35,577 bases of DNA, taken from positions 1 through 35,577 of the forward strand of contig CAKOHK010000010.1 of the NCBI GenBank assembly GCA_934085595.1, given 5' to 3'. How positions within the stretch are numbered: position 1 is the first letter of the stretch; every line of letters starts with the position of its first letter. The stretch is from an uncultured Bacilli bacterium. Its GTDB lineage: Bacteria > Bacillota_I > Bacilli_A > RF39 > UBA660. The notes beneath the pieces are model-generated. The model had not been told where the DNA came from, ran no database searches, and saw only the letters and a list, made by a program, of their open reading frames with translations. This document shows positions 16,292 through 23,892 of this stretch, piece by piece. The position numbers and the translations under genes were made by a program.

Positions 16292-16304
16292 ATTATCATC
16301 CCTT

Positions 16305-16336
16305 TCGAAATTAAAGAGTGGGTTTTGCCCACTCTT
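16305..16336 (-). promoter_or_regulatory. Attenuator-like hairpin in rimP-nusA leader
   Basis: Minus strand: AAGAGTGGG / CCCACTCTT (perfect 9-bp stem, 5-nt loop), then TTTAATTT, a broken U-tract. It lies between the operon promoter (16350-16379) and the rimP start at 16291, so termination here would cut off rimP-nusA. A weak U-tract is the kind of terminator that needs NusA in B. subtilis, where NusA attenuates its own operon. Confidence 0.7.
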
Positions 16337-16349
16337 CGTTGTTACACAT

Positions 16350-16379
16350 ATTATAACATAATATATATTATGATTACAA
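16350..16379 (-). promoter_or_regulatory. Promoter of the rimP-nusA-infB operon
   Basis: TTGTAA (16374-16379), 18 nt, TATAAT (16350-16355) on the minus strand, giving a leader of about 50 nt that contains the hairpin. Confidence 0.65.
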
Positions 16380-16409
16380 GTGTTATTTAAGAATTAATTT
16401 TTTGGGATC

Positions 16410-19361
16410 TTATTGTATTGTGAATGGATCAGATAATGTGCCTGATCCTGAAGTGTATAGTGTATTTGAATTAATGTACAGTGATGGACGTATTTGACTA
16501 TTGCCATAAACTGAATCACCATCTATTTTTCCATATGTCACAATTATTGCACTTATTAAATTATTGCTATCGGATGATATAGTCCAACAATCATATGAAG
16601 TGCTTGTCCAATCATCCTCCCAAAGCCAATCAGTTTCTTTGCATGTGGAATTATAATTCCACGCTGCGGTTCCATTATTATAGCATGCACTACTAGCATA
16701 CATATAATCACTTGGGTATATTAACGCAACTTTTCCGTCCCATGTTTGTTTATGACCGCTATGTATATTTGAACTTCTTTCATCTTTATATGTAGCTGCG
16801 CTATCTTTTGTGTTATCTCTACGTGTTATATTACCTAAATACCATTTTGTTGTACTTATTTGGCTTTTAGCGGTGTTCGTTAAGCCATTGCTTGTGTAAT
16901 CGCATAAATCTGTATTACCCGTTAGTGGAGTACCTGCAGAACATTCAAGTGATGTGCTACCTGCCGTTCTATTATAATATGGTCCGCTATTTAGCATAGT
17001 CATTAGAGTTGATGATGTCCAGTCATTTTCATAAGTGGATGAACTTTTGTAGTCCCACCCGTCTGTTCGAATTGGATATCTTACTAATTTCACTTTATAC
17101 TCTTTTGTATATCCACTACCATTTGGCGTTTCAGTTTCGAACACTCCAATTACTCTCCATACTCCCGTTTCATCATTAAATGTTATGTAATTATTCGGTG
17201 TCTTTCCTTGATATCTATATTCTGTTGTTGCATAACTTTGGTTACCAGTTGCTTCATGATCTATTTTTGTTAAACCTGCTATTTTATAATTATCTTTTAA
17301 ACAAGTAGCCAATGTTGTATTTTGGCACAAATCTTTTAGTGTCAATTCTTTCCAGTGTGCATATAATGTTTGATTTGCTGTTATTGATACAGGTGTTGTT
17401 TCAATAACTTGTGTTCCACTACTTGCATCTGTAAACCATCCTAAAAACTCGTGTCCTTCTCTTGTTGCAGTAGGTAATTCACCATAAGTTCCATTATATA
17501 TAACTTCTTTACTTTTAGTATCAACACTTCCACTATTAGCATTAAAGTACACAACATACTTATTTGCTTCATAATTTGCTGTAAGTGTTGTATTCTCACT
17601 TCCCACCAAAAGTGTTGTATCTGTTAAAGTAGAATTACCTGTTTTAGTCCACTTTGTAAATGTATATCCAGTTTTAGTAGGACTTACTATTTCTTTTACT
17701 GTTTCAAAATATTCACTTGTTGTAGTACTTGATGTACTTCCATTATAAGTTCCACCATTTGGATTTATTGTAAGTGTGTATTTATTTCTATCATAATTAT
17801 AGTTTACTACATTCTTAGTACTTGGTTTTGTATCCACCACTATTGTTATTGTTTTTAATGCTGGACTTGTAAATCCAGTATAAGTGTTTACTGTAGGTGT
17901 TACTTTAGTTCCAAAATCAGCAGTACCCTCTTTTGTATCCGCGCTTACTAAAGTATATCCACTTCCACTTACATTCATTTTATTATGATATGCTATCCAT
18001 GGATAAGAATTAACTACCCAATTTGCCGTTAATGTACAGTCCTCTGTTCCTATATTAAATGTTTTTCCATTTAATGATGCTTTATCACTACTTACTGTCC
18101 AACCTGTAAATGTGTAACCTTCACGAGTTGGCTCTTCTATTGTTTCTGATGTACTATATTTTACATTTTTAGTTTGTGTATTTGTATTACCACTGTAACT
18201 TCCACCATTTGGATTTATTGTAAGAGTATAGTCTTTTCCATTCCATGTCGCTGTTACTTTAGTTTCTTCTATTCCCATTACTAATGTTTTATTTCCATTA
18301 CTTGTTTCAGCAACTTTCGTACTCATCATTCTTACTTTATTAGTAAGCATTGCTGTACTTGAATCTTTTAATGTACTTCTTTCTCCAGTTACATTCCATC
18401 CGCTAAATGTATATCCTTCTCTTGTTGGATCGCTTAATTCTATTTCTGTTTTATATCTTTCACTTGTTGTTATACTTCCAATTGAACCATTATATGTTCC
18501 ACCTGCTGGATCTATTGTTAGATTAGATATTGGTGTTAAATCTTTATATATTATATTTCCATCAACATTCTTAACCCATAACTTCTTATCATAATCATCC
18601 ACTCTATCACTAACTGTATACTCATTTTTGCTTACATTCTTCCATGATGATGGCTCTTCTGCATCAGCACTTGTTACTGCGTATGCACTTAAACCATTTG
18701 TATCTTTTAAAAGTGCTGTTAGAAGTAAATTATCAATCTTAGCATTATTTATTACAGGTACATTTGAATCATTATAGTTATATTCATTTATTTGTATTTT
18801 GCCTATAAACTTTTTACCCTGATTATAATTTTGGACAGAGCCTGTTTCATTGAATGTTATAGTTAAAGTATATTTATTTGTTATTCCTGTTTTGATAGGA
18901 TTATTTCCTTTTAACTTTTGTGATGTTGGTACTTCACTATATATAAAAGGTGTTGTTCCTTGACCATCACATGTTCCAACTTCTGTTTGACCCTCTTGTC
19001 CATACTTTTCATAACTAACACAATCTAATGTATAAACAAGTTCATCTTTTTCAATTGTATTAATCATATCAGTCATATTAATATCGAATTCTGTATCAAA
19101 GTCACCTGTATTTGTTACAGTAAACTCTTTAATTAATATTTTACCTGGCTCAATATTATCTACTTTAAGCTCTGGTCCACTATTATAATAAAGTGATAAA
19201 TTACCAGTAGTTACAGTTATATCTTTAGCTTCTTCATTACCATTTACAGTAATACTAAAGTATGCATAAGATACACCTATTACTAATAATAAACCTAATA
19301 CTACAGATAAATAAATTACGCTTTTGTTTTTAAACAACTCTTTTAAATTAATTTTCTTCAT
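16410..19361 (-). CDS. Large surface protein with InlB/Flg_new-type repeats
   Basis: 983 residues. Signal/anchor at 16-36 (VGLLLVIGVSYAYF-like, SipW-type). TasA-like beta domain about 36-195. Then four repeats of the InlB B-repeat / Listeria-Bacteroides type at about 281-323, 378-421, 528-571 and 604-642, each with (L)TI-N/D-P-x-GG-T/S-Y and R/K-x-GYTF-x-x-W. The last 300 residues are the family domain: YRYQGKTPNNYITFND, GVWRVIGVFE, GPYYNRTA, KWYLGNI, YPSDYMYAS, ending IRPSLYI and SGSGTLSDPF. Its promoter (19385-19413) has a normal 17-nt spacer, unlike the poly-G copies. Its C-terminal segment has base use like the rest of the window. Confidence 0.88.
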   Translation of the reverse strand: MKKINLKELFKNKSVIYLSVVLGLLLVIGVSYAYFSITVNGNEEAKDITVTTGNLSLYYNSGPELKVDNIEPGKILIKEFTVTNTGDFDTEFDINMTDMINTIEKDELVYTLDCVSYEKYGQEGQTEVGTCDGQGTTPFIYSEVPTSQKLKGNNPIKTGITNKYTLTITFNETGSVQNYNQGKKFIGKIQINEYNYNDSNVPVINNAKIDNLLLTALLKDTNGLSAYAVTSADAEEPSSWKNVSKNEYTVSDRVDDYDKKLWVKNVDGNIIYKDLTPISNLTIDPAGGTYNGSIGSITTSERYKTEIELSDPTREGYTFSGWNVTGERSTLKDSSTAMLTNKVRMMSTKVAETSNGNKTLVMGIEETKVTATWNGKDYTLTINPNGGSYSGNTNTQTKNVKYSTSETIEEPTREGYTFTGWTVSSDKASLNGKTFNIGTEDCTLTANWVVNSYPWIAYHNKMNVSGSGYTLVSADTKEGTADFGTKVTPTVNTYTGFTSPALKTITIVVDTKPSTKNVVNYNYDRNKYTLTINPNGGTYNGSTSSTTTSEYFETVKEIVSPTKTGYTFTKWTKTGNSTLTDTTLLVGSENTTLTANYEANKYVVYFNANSGSVDTKSKEVIYNGTYGELPTATREGHEFLGWFTDASSGTQVIETTPVSITANQTLYAHWKELTLKDLCQNTTLATCLKDNYKIAGLTKIDHEATGNQSYATTEYRYQGKTPNNYITFNDETGVWRVIGVFETETPNGSGYTKEYKVKLVRYPIRTDGWDYKSSSTYENDWTSSTLMTMLNSGPYYNRTAGSTSLECSAGTPLTGNTDLCDYTSNGLTNTAKSQISTTKWYLGNITRRDNTKDSAATYKDERSSNIHSGHKQTWDGKVALIYPSDYMYASSACYNNGTAAWNYNSTCKETDWLWEDDWTSTSYDCWTISSDSNNLISAIIVTYGKIDGDSVYGNSQIRPSLYINSNTLYTSGSGTLSDPFTIQ

Positions 19362-19384
19362 ATGTACCTCTATTCTCTATTAAT

Positions 19385-19413
19385 AGTATACTTTAATTAA
19401 ATATATATTTCAA
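19385..19413 (-). promoter_or_regulatory. Promoter of the 983-aa surface protein gene, without poly-G
   Basis: TTGAAA (19408-19413), 17 nt, TATACT (19385-19390) on the minus strand. The spacer is AT-only. The leader keeps the family block AGAATAGAGGTAC. This member is probably expressed constantly. Confidence 0.7.
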
Positions 19414-19416
19414 TAT

Positions 19417-19452
19417 CAAAATAAAAGCAAACACAATATTTTCTATGTTTAC
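19417..19452 (-). terminator. Terminator of the flavoprotein gene
   Basis: GTAAACA / TGTTTGC stem (one wobble pair) with TTTTATTTTG after it on the minus strand. It overlaps the stop codon. Confidence 0.6.
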
Positions 19453-20486
19453 TTCTTATATTTTTTTATACTCGTTATGTTACTTTTCATTATAATATTT
19501 CTTGTAAGTTCATTAAATATTAATTTCTTTTTAAATATTTTGAAAGTTAATTTTAGTTTTAATTTAATTGATTTTAATTTATAGTGTTTAGTTATTTTTT
19601 TAGGATTATTATATTTATTAAATACTTCTGCTAGAATAGTAGCACTTGATATAGCGTTACTTATGCCTTCATACGAACTAGCACTTATAAAACCAGCTGC
19701 TTCTCCGATTAGATAAACTCCATCTTTTCCAGTTTGAAAGTCAAAATAACTTTTTGGATTATTTACAAGACATGATTCTTTTTTTACTGGATTATTTAGA
19801 TTTATATTTAAATATTTAGATAATTTTTCTTTTTGTTTATTAAAGTCTTTTATTCCATTTGTTTTATTAAAACAACCTCCATATATAAAATAATCATCTT
19901 TATTTAATGTCCATGAACAACTACTTGATGTTTCTTTATCAAATATACATGAATATTCTGAAGTTTTATTATCTATTTTATACCATTCTTGCACAGCTAA
20001 ATAACTATCTATTTTCTTTTTAATAAATGTATTTCTTGTAATACCACTTGCTCCATCAGCACCTATTATATATTTGGATTTTAGTGTTTTATTTGATAGT
20101 TTTAATTTAAAATAATCCTTTTCTTTTTTTATTTCTAATACTCTATCATTTATTTTTTCTATTGTTTCATTTATTAAACTATATAGATATTTATCAAACT
20201 TACTTCTATCCATATTTAAGTAATATCTTTGATAGTATCTAGTTATTTTAGTATTTAAGTCTAATACTTTAACGCTAAATATTTGCGGACTTACTAGTAT
20301 ATCTTTTGGTAAAGTTAAGTCAAACATAGCTAAACATTTTTGAGCATCTGGTGATAATAAACCTCCACATGGTTTATGATTTTTACTTTCAAAGTTTATT
20401 ATTGCTACTTTTTTATATTTAGTACTTATACATCTTGCAAAGGTTGATGCTGCTGGTCCATTGCCAATTATTACTATATCATACAT
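19449..20486 (-). CDS. FAD-dependent oxidoreductase, geranylgeranyl reductase-like
   Basis: 345 residues. Rossmann FAD motif IIGNGPAAS (6-14), PCGGLLSPDA, a GADGASG motif (about 143-149) and GEAAGFISASSYEGIS (about 262-277), the FAD-binding close of the geranylgeranyl reductase / halogenase group. These enzymes reduce isoprenoid double bonds or oxidise aromatic compounds; the substrate here is unknown. RBS GGTGA. Preceded by a small membrane protein gene on the same strand, 33 nt apart, so probably one transcript. Confidence 0.85.
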   Translation of the reverse strand: MYDIVIIGNGPAASTFARCISTKYKKVAIINFESKNHKPCGGLLSPDAQKCLAMFDLTLPKDILVSPQIFSVKVLDLNTKITRYYQRYYLNMDRSKFDKYLYSLINETIEKINDRVLEIKKEKDYFKLKLSNKTLKSKYIIGADGASGITRNTFIKKKIDSYLAVQEWYKIDNKTSEYSCIFDKETSSSCSWTLNKDDYFIYGGCFNKTNGIKDFNKQKEKLSKYLNINLNNPVKKESCLVNNPKSYFDFQTGKDGVYLIGEAAGFISASSYEGISNAISSATILAEVFNKYNNPKKITKHYKLKSIKLKLKLTFKIFKKKLIFNELTRNIIMKSNITSIKKYKK

Positions 20487-20519
20487 AACTTCACCGCCTA
20501 ATAAGTTATATTATAGCAT

Positions 20520-20918
20520 TTAATCTTTTATAAATCTATATTTGCCTATTATTGGAAGAAGTATACTTTTACCATTAGCGGTATTAACTACACTAACTAA
20601 CATTAGAACTACTATAAATAAATAACTTATAAAATTAGTTAAACTTATAAATAAAGGAGTATAACCTATTATACTTACAAATATTCCATTTAATAAACTT
20701 AATACAATAAATATAAATATTTCTATTAAAAATAAATTAAATCCTTGATTTATATGAAATAACATATATTTAGATTTTCTATGCATATTAAAGAATACTG
20801 GTATTATAAATAGAAAACCTATATATGATATTACTGCATATTTCATTAGTTCTTCTATATCTTCTTTAAATACTTTTGTTAAATCTTTTACTTTTAAATA
20901 CTTATATATCTTTTTCAT
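20520..20918 (-). CDS. Tic20/DUF4870-like membrane protein
   Basis: 132 residues, three or four membrane segments. FHINQGFNLFL matches the H-x-N-Q-G motif of the DUF4870/Tic20-like family, and the end NGKSILLPIIGKYRFIK matches its C-terminal motif. The role in the family is not clear. The N-terminus is cytoplasmic and basic. A divergent gene starts 93 nt away. Confidence 0.75.
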   Translation of the reverse strand: MKKIYKYLKVKDLTKVFKEDIEELMKYAVISYIGFLFIIPVFFNMHRKSKYMLFHINQGFNLFLIEIFIFIVLSLLNGIFVSIIGYTPLFISLTNFISYLFIVVLMLVSVVNTANGKSILLPIIGKYRFIKD

Positions 20919-21011
20919 ATTTAGTCCTTTCGCTCTATTTAATTTTATGTTCTTAAAGATTATATATGATTAGACTAGATGTATGATAAAATATTATTAG
21001 GTGATTAAGTT

Positions 21012-22184
21012 ATGAATAATATAATTGATAGTAAAGAATGGATTTTATTTAAAAATTATTATAGTGATTATACTATATTTGACCAGTTTAATTTTTTTAG
21101 ATATGAGGATATTCATACTAATATATTAAGTTCATTATTTATGATTAATAATCCATATAATCTTGGTAGTTATACTCTTCAAAAACTTTTAGAACTTTTG
21201 AACAAAAAAGATAAATATAAGACTAATATTAAAGATGAAGATATTTATGATATTAGAAATATAAATACCAAGTGTCAGGAAGTAATTGATAAGAATAGAC
21301 TTGATTTGAAAATTGATTTTGTGACTAGTGATAAAAAGTATTCTATTATTTTAGAAAATAAAGTTTTATCTATAGAACATGATAATCAGTGTGCTAGATA
21401 TTATAATTATTATAAGAATAAAAATGATGATGTTAATTATATTTTTGTGTATTTATCTTTAGAAAAAGAACCTAATATATCTTGTGATAAGTATATATGC
21501 ATAAATTATCAAGAATTAATTAGTTATGTGATTGAACCTTGTAGTTATAAATATAGTGATATAAATCCTAAGATTATAAGTTTAGATACTTATTTATCAA
21601 GTTTTTCTAAATTATATGAGTATTTTGATAATAAGTATATTATTCCTATTACTAGTTATGGTAAGAGTTTAACTATTAATTTATATAATAGTAGTGATGT
21701 ATTCAAGTCATTTATAGATGATGATTTCTATAGAGAAAACATGTATTTATTAAATATATATTATTATAATCTGTTATATATTATGGGTAGTAAATTAGAT
21801 AATGATTTTAGAAAAAAGATTATGTATAAATTATTTAATGTATACTCTACTTTTAATGGTAAGAAGGTATCTTATAAAGAGTGTTATTTATATAGTTTAA
21901 AGTATTTGTTTGATAGTGGAATTATTAAAAGTAATGAAGAAATAGATTTATTAAATAATTGTGTTTATAATAAAAATTATGTTATAGTTTCATTTGATTA
22001 TGACAGTTTAATTCATAAAGATTATTATTATTTAAATAATGATTTGGTGGGTGGACTTAAAGTTAATAATAGGTGTTTATATTATTACGTGGGTAATTTA
22101 ACTAAAGAAGAACTTATATATTTTATAGATAATGTTAATTTGAACTTTAATAATGTATTAAAAGATATTGTAGAAATTAATTAA
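21012..22184 (+). CDS. PD-(D/E)XK nuclease superfamily protein (PDDEXK_4-like)
   Basis: 390 residues. Family elements: EDIHTNILSSLF (32-43), NRLDLKIDF (catalytic Asp98), ILENKVLS (E115-N-K117) and HDNQCARYYN (Q126, Y130), then IFVYLSLE. The spacing D-x(16)-E-x-K fits a PD-(D/E)XK nuclease core. The C-terminal half has no recognised domain. Relatives are orphan, often defence-associated nucleases of unclear target. It lies alone, followed by tRNA-Leu, without methylase or helicase partners. RBS GGTGAT. Confidence 0.8.
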   Translation: MNNIIDSKEWILFKNYYSDYTIFDQFNFFRYEDIHTNILSSLFMINNPYNLGSYTLQKLLELLNKKDKYKTNIKDEDIYDIRNINTKCQEVIDKNRLDLKIDFVTSDKKYSIILENKVLSIEHDNQCARYYNYYKNKNDDVNYIFVYLSLEKEPNISCDKYICINYQELISYVIEPCSYKYSDINPKIISLDTYLSSFSKLYEYFDNKYIIPITSYGKSLTINLYNSSDVFKSFIDDDFYRENMYLLNIYYYNLLYIMGSKLDNDFRKKIMYKLFNVYSTFNGKKVSYKECYLYSLKYLFDSGIIKSNEEIDLLNNCVYNKNYVIVSFDYDSLIHKDYYYLNNDLVGGLKVNNRCLYYYVGNLTKEELIYFIDNVNLNFNNVLKDIVEIN

Positions 22185-22196
22185 AAATGCTATAAT
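22168..22196 (+). promoter_or_regulatory. Promoter of tRNA-Leu
   Basis: TTGTAG (22168-22173), 17 nt, TATAAT (22191-22196), 11 nt before the tRNA. The -35 lies inside the end of the preceding gene. Confidence 0.65.
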
Positions 22197-22207
22197 ATTT
22201 TTGTTAT

Positions 22208-22294
22208 GCAGAGATGGCGGAATTGGTAGACGCACTGGACTCAAAATCCAGCGGTAGCAATATCATGAGGGTTCGAGCCCCTTTCTCTGTACCA
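22208..22294 (+). tRNA. tRNA-Leu (anticodon CAA)
   Basis: Acceptor GCAGAGA / TCTCTGT (first pair G-U), anticodon arm CTGGA-CTCAAAA-TCCAG with anticodon CAA for the codon UUG, a long variable arm as in Leu tRNAs, T-arm GAGGG-TTCGAGC-CCCTT, and encoded CCA. A type II tRNA of normal length. Confidence 0.95.
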
Positions 22295-22308
22295 TTAGGA
22301 AACTCAAA

Positions 22309-22360
22309 AGTCCTTATTTTAACAGTAAGTTAATGACATTGTTATTTTAAGGGCTTTTTT
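22309..22360 (+). terminator. Terminator after tRNA-Leu
   Basis: AGTCCTT / AAGGGCT stem closing a long arm, followed by TTTTTT. Confidence 0.7.
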
Positions 22361-22427
22361 AGTCACTTATTTTCCAAAATATGGTAATTTGTAAATATCA
22401 AATATAAAATGACTTTTTATTTTACAA

Positions 22428-22732
22428 TTTATATCATCATTAAAAACTAGTATAATTGTTAATTTTATAAAACAAATGAAAAAGACCTAGGGCTTCGAAA
22501 GTTTCCTAGGCACATCTTGATATATACTATATCACTATTTATCATTAAAATGCAATACTTTCGAAGTACTTTTATGATAATCCTATTTGGTTTAATATAC
22601 ATTTAAATGGTTTTCTCTACTTTTTGATACTACCATTAATTAATAAAAGTAGTTTATCAATTATTCTTAAAGTTTTTGCTATACTATTTATCAGTACCAA
22701 TATGTTTATAGGCACTTAGTAGTGCTTTTTTT
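22428..22732 (+). ncRNA. Possible structured RNA in a 450-nt gene-free stretch
   Basis: No reading frame with a ribosome site was found. On the plus strand there is a TATAAT (22451-22456) with a weak TTTATA 17 nt upstream, then a CCTAGG / CCTAGG hairpin (22486-22510), a longer inverted repeat gCTTCGAAAGT (22492-22502) and ACTTTCGAAGt (22557-22567), and a clear terminator GCACT-TAGT-AGTGC-TTTTTTT (22712-22732). A terminator with no gene before it points to a non-coding transcript of about 270 nt. No known RNA family recognised. Confidence 0.4.
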
Positions 22733-22746
22733 ATATTTAAAAACTA

Positions 22747-23517
22747 CTATTGCATTTTTATAGTAGTTTCATTTTCTATTTTTCCTATTTTTTCTAAAAA
22801 ATTATTTAAGAATGTTAATTCATCTATTTGTGATTTTGCTTCTTCAATATATTTTTTTCTAACTTCATATATCATATCTAACATATTAAAACCTTTTCCA
22901 TATTTAGAAGATACTACATGCATTAGTTTTTCTTTGCTTACTCCTTTATTTTTAAATGTATGCATGTTCCATTTATCCATTTTTGTAGATTCAAAGTCTG
23001 AGTATGGTCCATACATTTCTCTAAATCTTTTTGAAAAATATAGTATTCCATCATGAACACATTTATTTTTTACTTCGTCTATATCATCATAGCTAAAATC
23101 TATACCTTCTTCTAAGTCTAATACATAATATTCAAAAGTTGTAGTCATTTCGAGAAACTTATTTTGTGCTTTTTCCTTTATATCTTCTGTATATATTTTT
23201 CCATTTTCAAAATCACTTTTGAAAGCTGCTGCTTTTTCTTTTGTCCAGTCTTTATAATGCTTTCCAAAATATTTTTCACGTGCTATGTGCCAAGCAAACC
23301 ATTTTATCCATACATCTGATATTCTAAGTAAATTAAGTCCTCCCTCTGTAAAAAATACCTTTGGATTTTCTTCTATTCCTTGTGCGTTTTTTCCTTTTAA
23401 TGCTAAAAGTCCTTTTTCATTTATGCTTTCGAATGCTGATTTTGGCGCAAAATGAAAAAATGTTTTGTTTAATGTTTCATTGTCATTTAATAAGTTTTCT
23501 AGCTCTACTTCTTTCAT
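22747..23517 (-). CDS. Unknown protein, possibly ADP-ribosyltransferase-like fold
   Basis: 256 residues, soluble. The N-terminal part TFFHFAPKSAFESINEKGL (about 19-37), then GIEENPKVFFTEGG, resembles the start of ART/KptA-like folds: H-x-(T/A) followed by I-x-x-x-GL and a second strand ending in F-F/T. A middle helix with WIKWFAWHIAREKYFG follows, then CVHDGILYFSKRFREMYGPYS and MHTFKNKGVSKEKL. This is a pattern guess, not a family match. It lies between the possible RNA and rpmF on the minus strand. Function unknown. Confidence 0.75.
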   Translation of the reverse strand: MKEVELENLLNDNETLNKTFFHFAPKSAFESINEKGLLALKGKNAQGIEENPKVFFTEGGLNLLRISDVWIKWFAWHIAREKYFGKHYKDWTKEKAAAFKSDFENGKIYTEDIKEKAQNKFLEMTTTFEYYVLDLEEGIDFSYDDIDEVKNKCVHDGILYFSKRFREMYGPYSDFESTKMDKWNMHTFKNKGVSKEKLMHVVSSKYGKGFNMLDMIYEVRKKYIEEAKSQIDELTFLNNFLEKIGKIENETTIKMQ

Positions 23518-23576
23518 ATTAAGATTATATCATATTTGCTCATAATAAAAACTATAGATTTAACTATAGTTTTAAA

Positions 23577-23789
23577 TTATTCTTCATCTTTAGTAGTTTT
23601 AATAGCTTCTTTTCCTTTGTAGAAACCACATTTTTTACATGCTCTATGAGGCACTAGAGTAGCACCACAATTACTACAAGTACTGATAGTTGGGGCATCT
23701 TTTTTTAAGTGAGTTCTTCTTTGTCTTTTAGCAGTTTTACTAATTCTTCTAAAAGGTAATGCACCAAATAATGTAATATCTAACTTCAT
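23577..23789 (-). CDS. rpmF: Ribosomal protein L32
   Basis: 70 residues. PFRRISKTAKRQRRTHLK is the L32 core; zinc ribbon CSNC and CKKC. Standard L32 starts M-A-V-P-F; here the frame begins MKLDITLFGALPF, about eight residues longer, and GGAGG sits 7 nt before this ATG with no in-frame ATG nearer, so the extension is probably real. Confidence 0.92.
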   Translation of the reverse strand: MKLDITLFGALPFRRISKTAKRQRRTHLKKDAPTISTCSNCGATLVPHRACKKCGFYKGKEAIKTTKDEE

Positions 23790-23853
23790 TTTTATTCCTC
23801 CACTTCTTGATAAAATATTTAATTCTATTTCGTTTGACTGATATATTCTCTCA

Positions 23854-23890
23854 CAAAATACTTAAAATATCAAGTATTTTTTTGTGTTTT
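23854..23890. repeat. Imperfect palindrome after the 596-aa protein gene
   Basis: CACAAAATACTT-like arms face each other across an 8-nt loop, with TTTTTTT on the plus-strand side. It lies in the gap between rpmF and the surface operon and could end transcription in either direction, although the minus-strand tail has no T-run. Confidence 0.4.
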
Positions 23891-23892
23891 AT

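Noticed and set aside
22208..22567. tRNA-Leu as an integration site of a mobile element
   Set aside because: No integrase, no repeat of the tRNA 3' end in the window, and the inverted repeat downstream does not match the tRNA.
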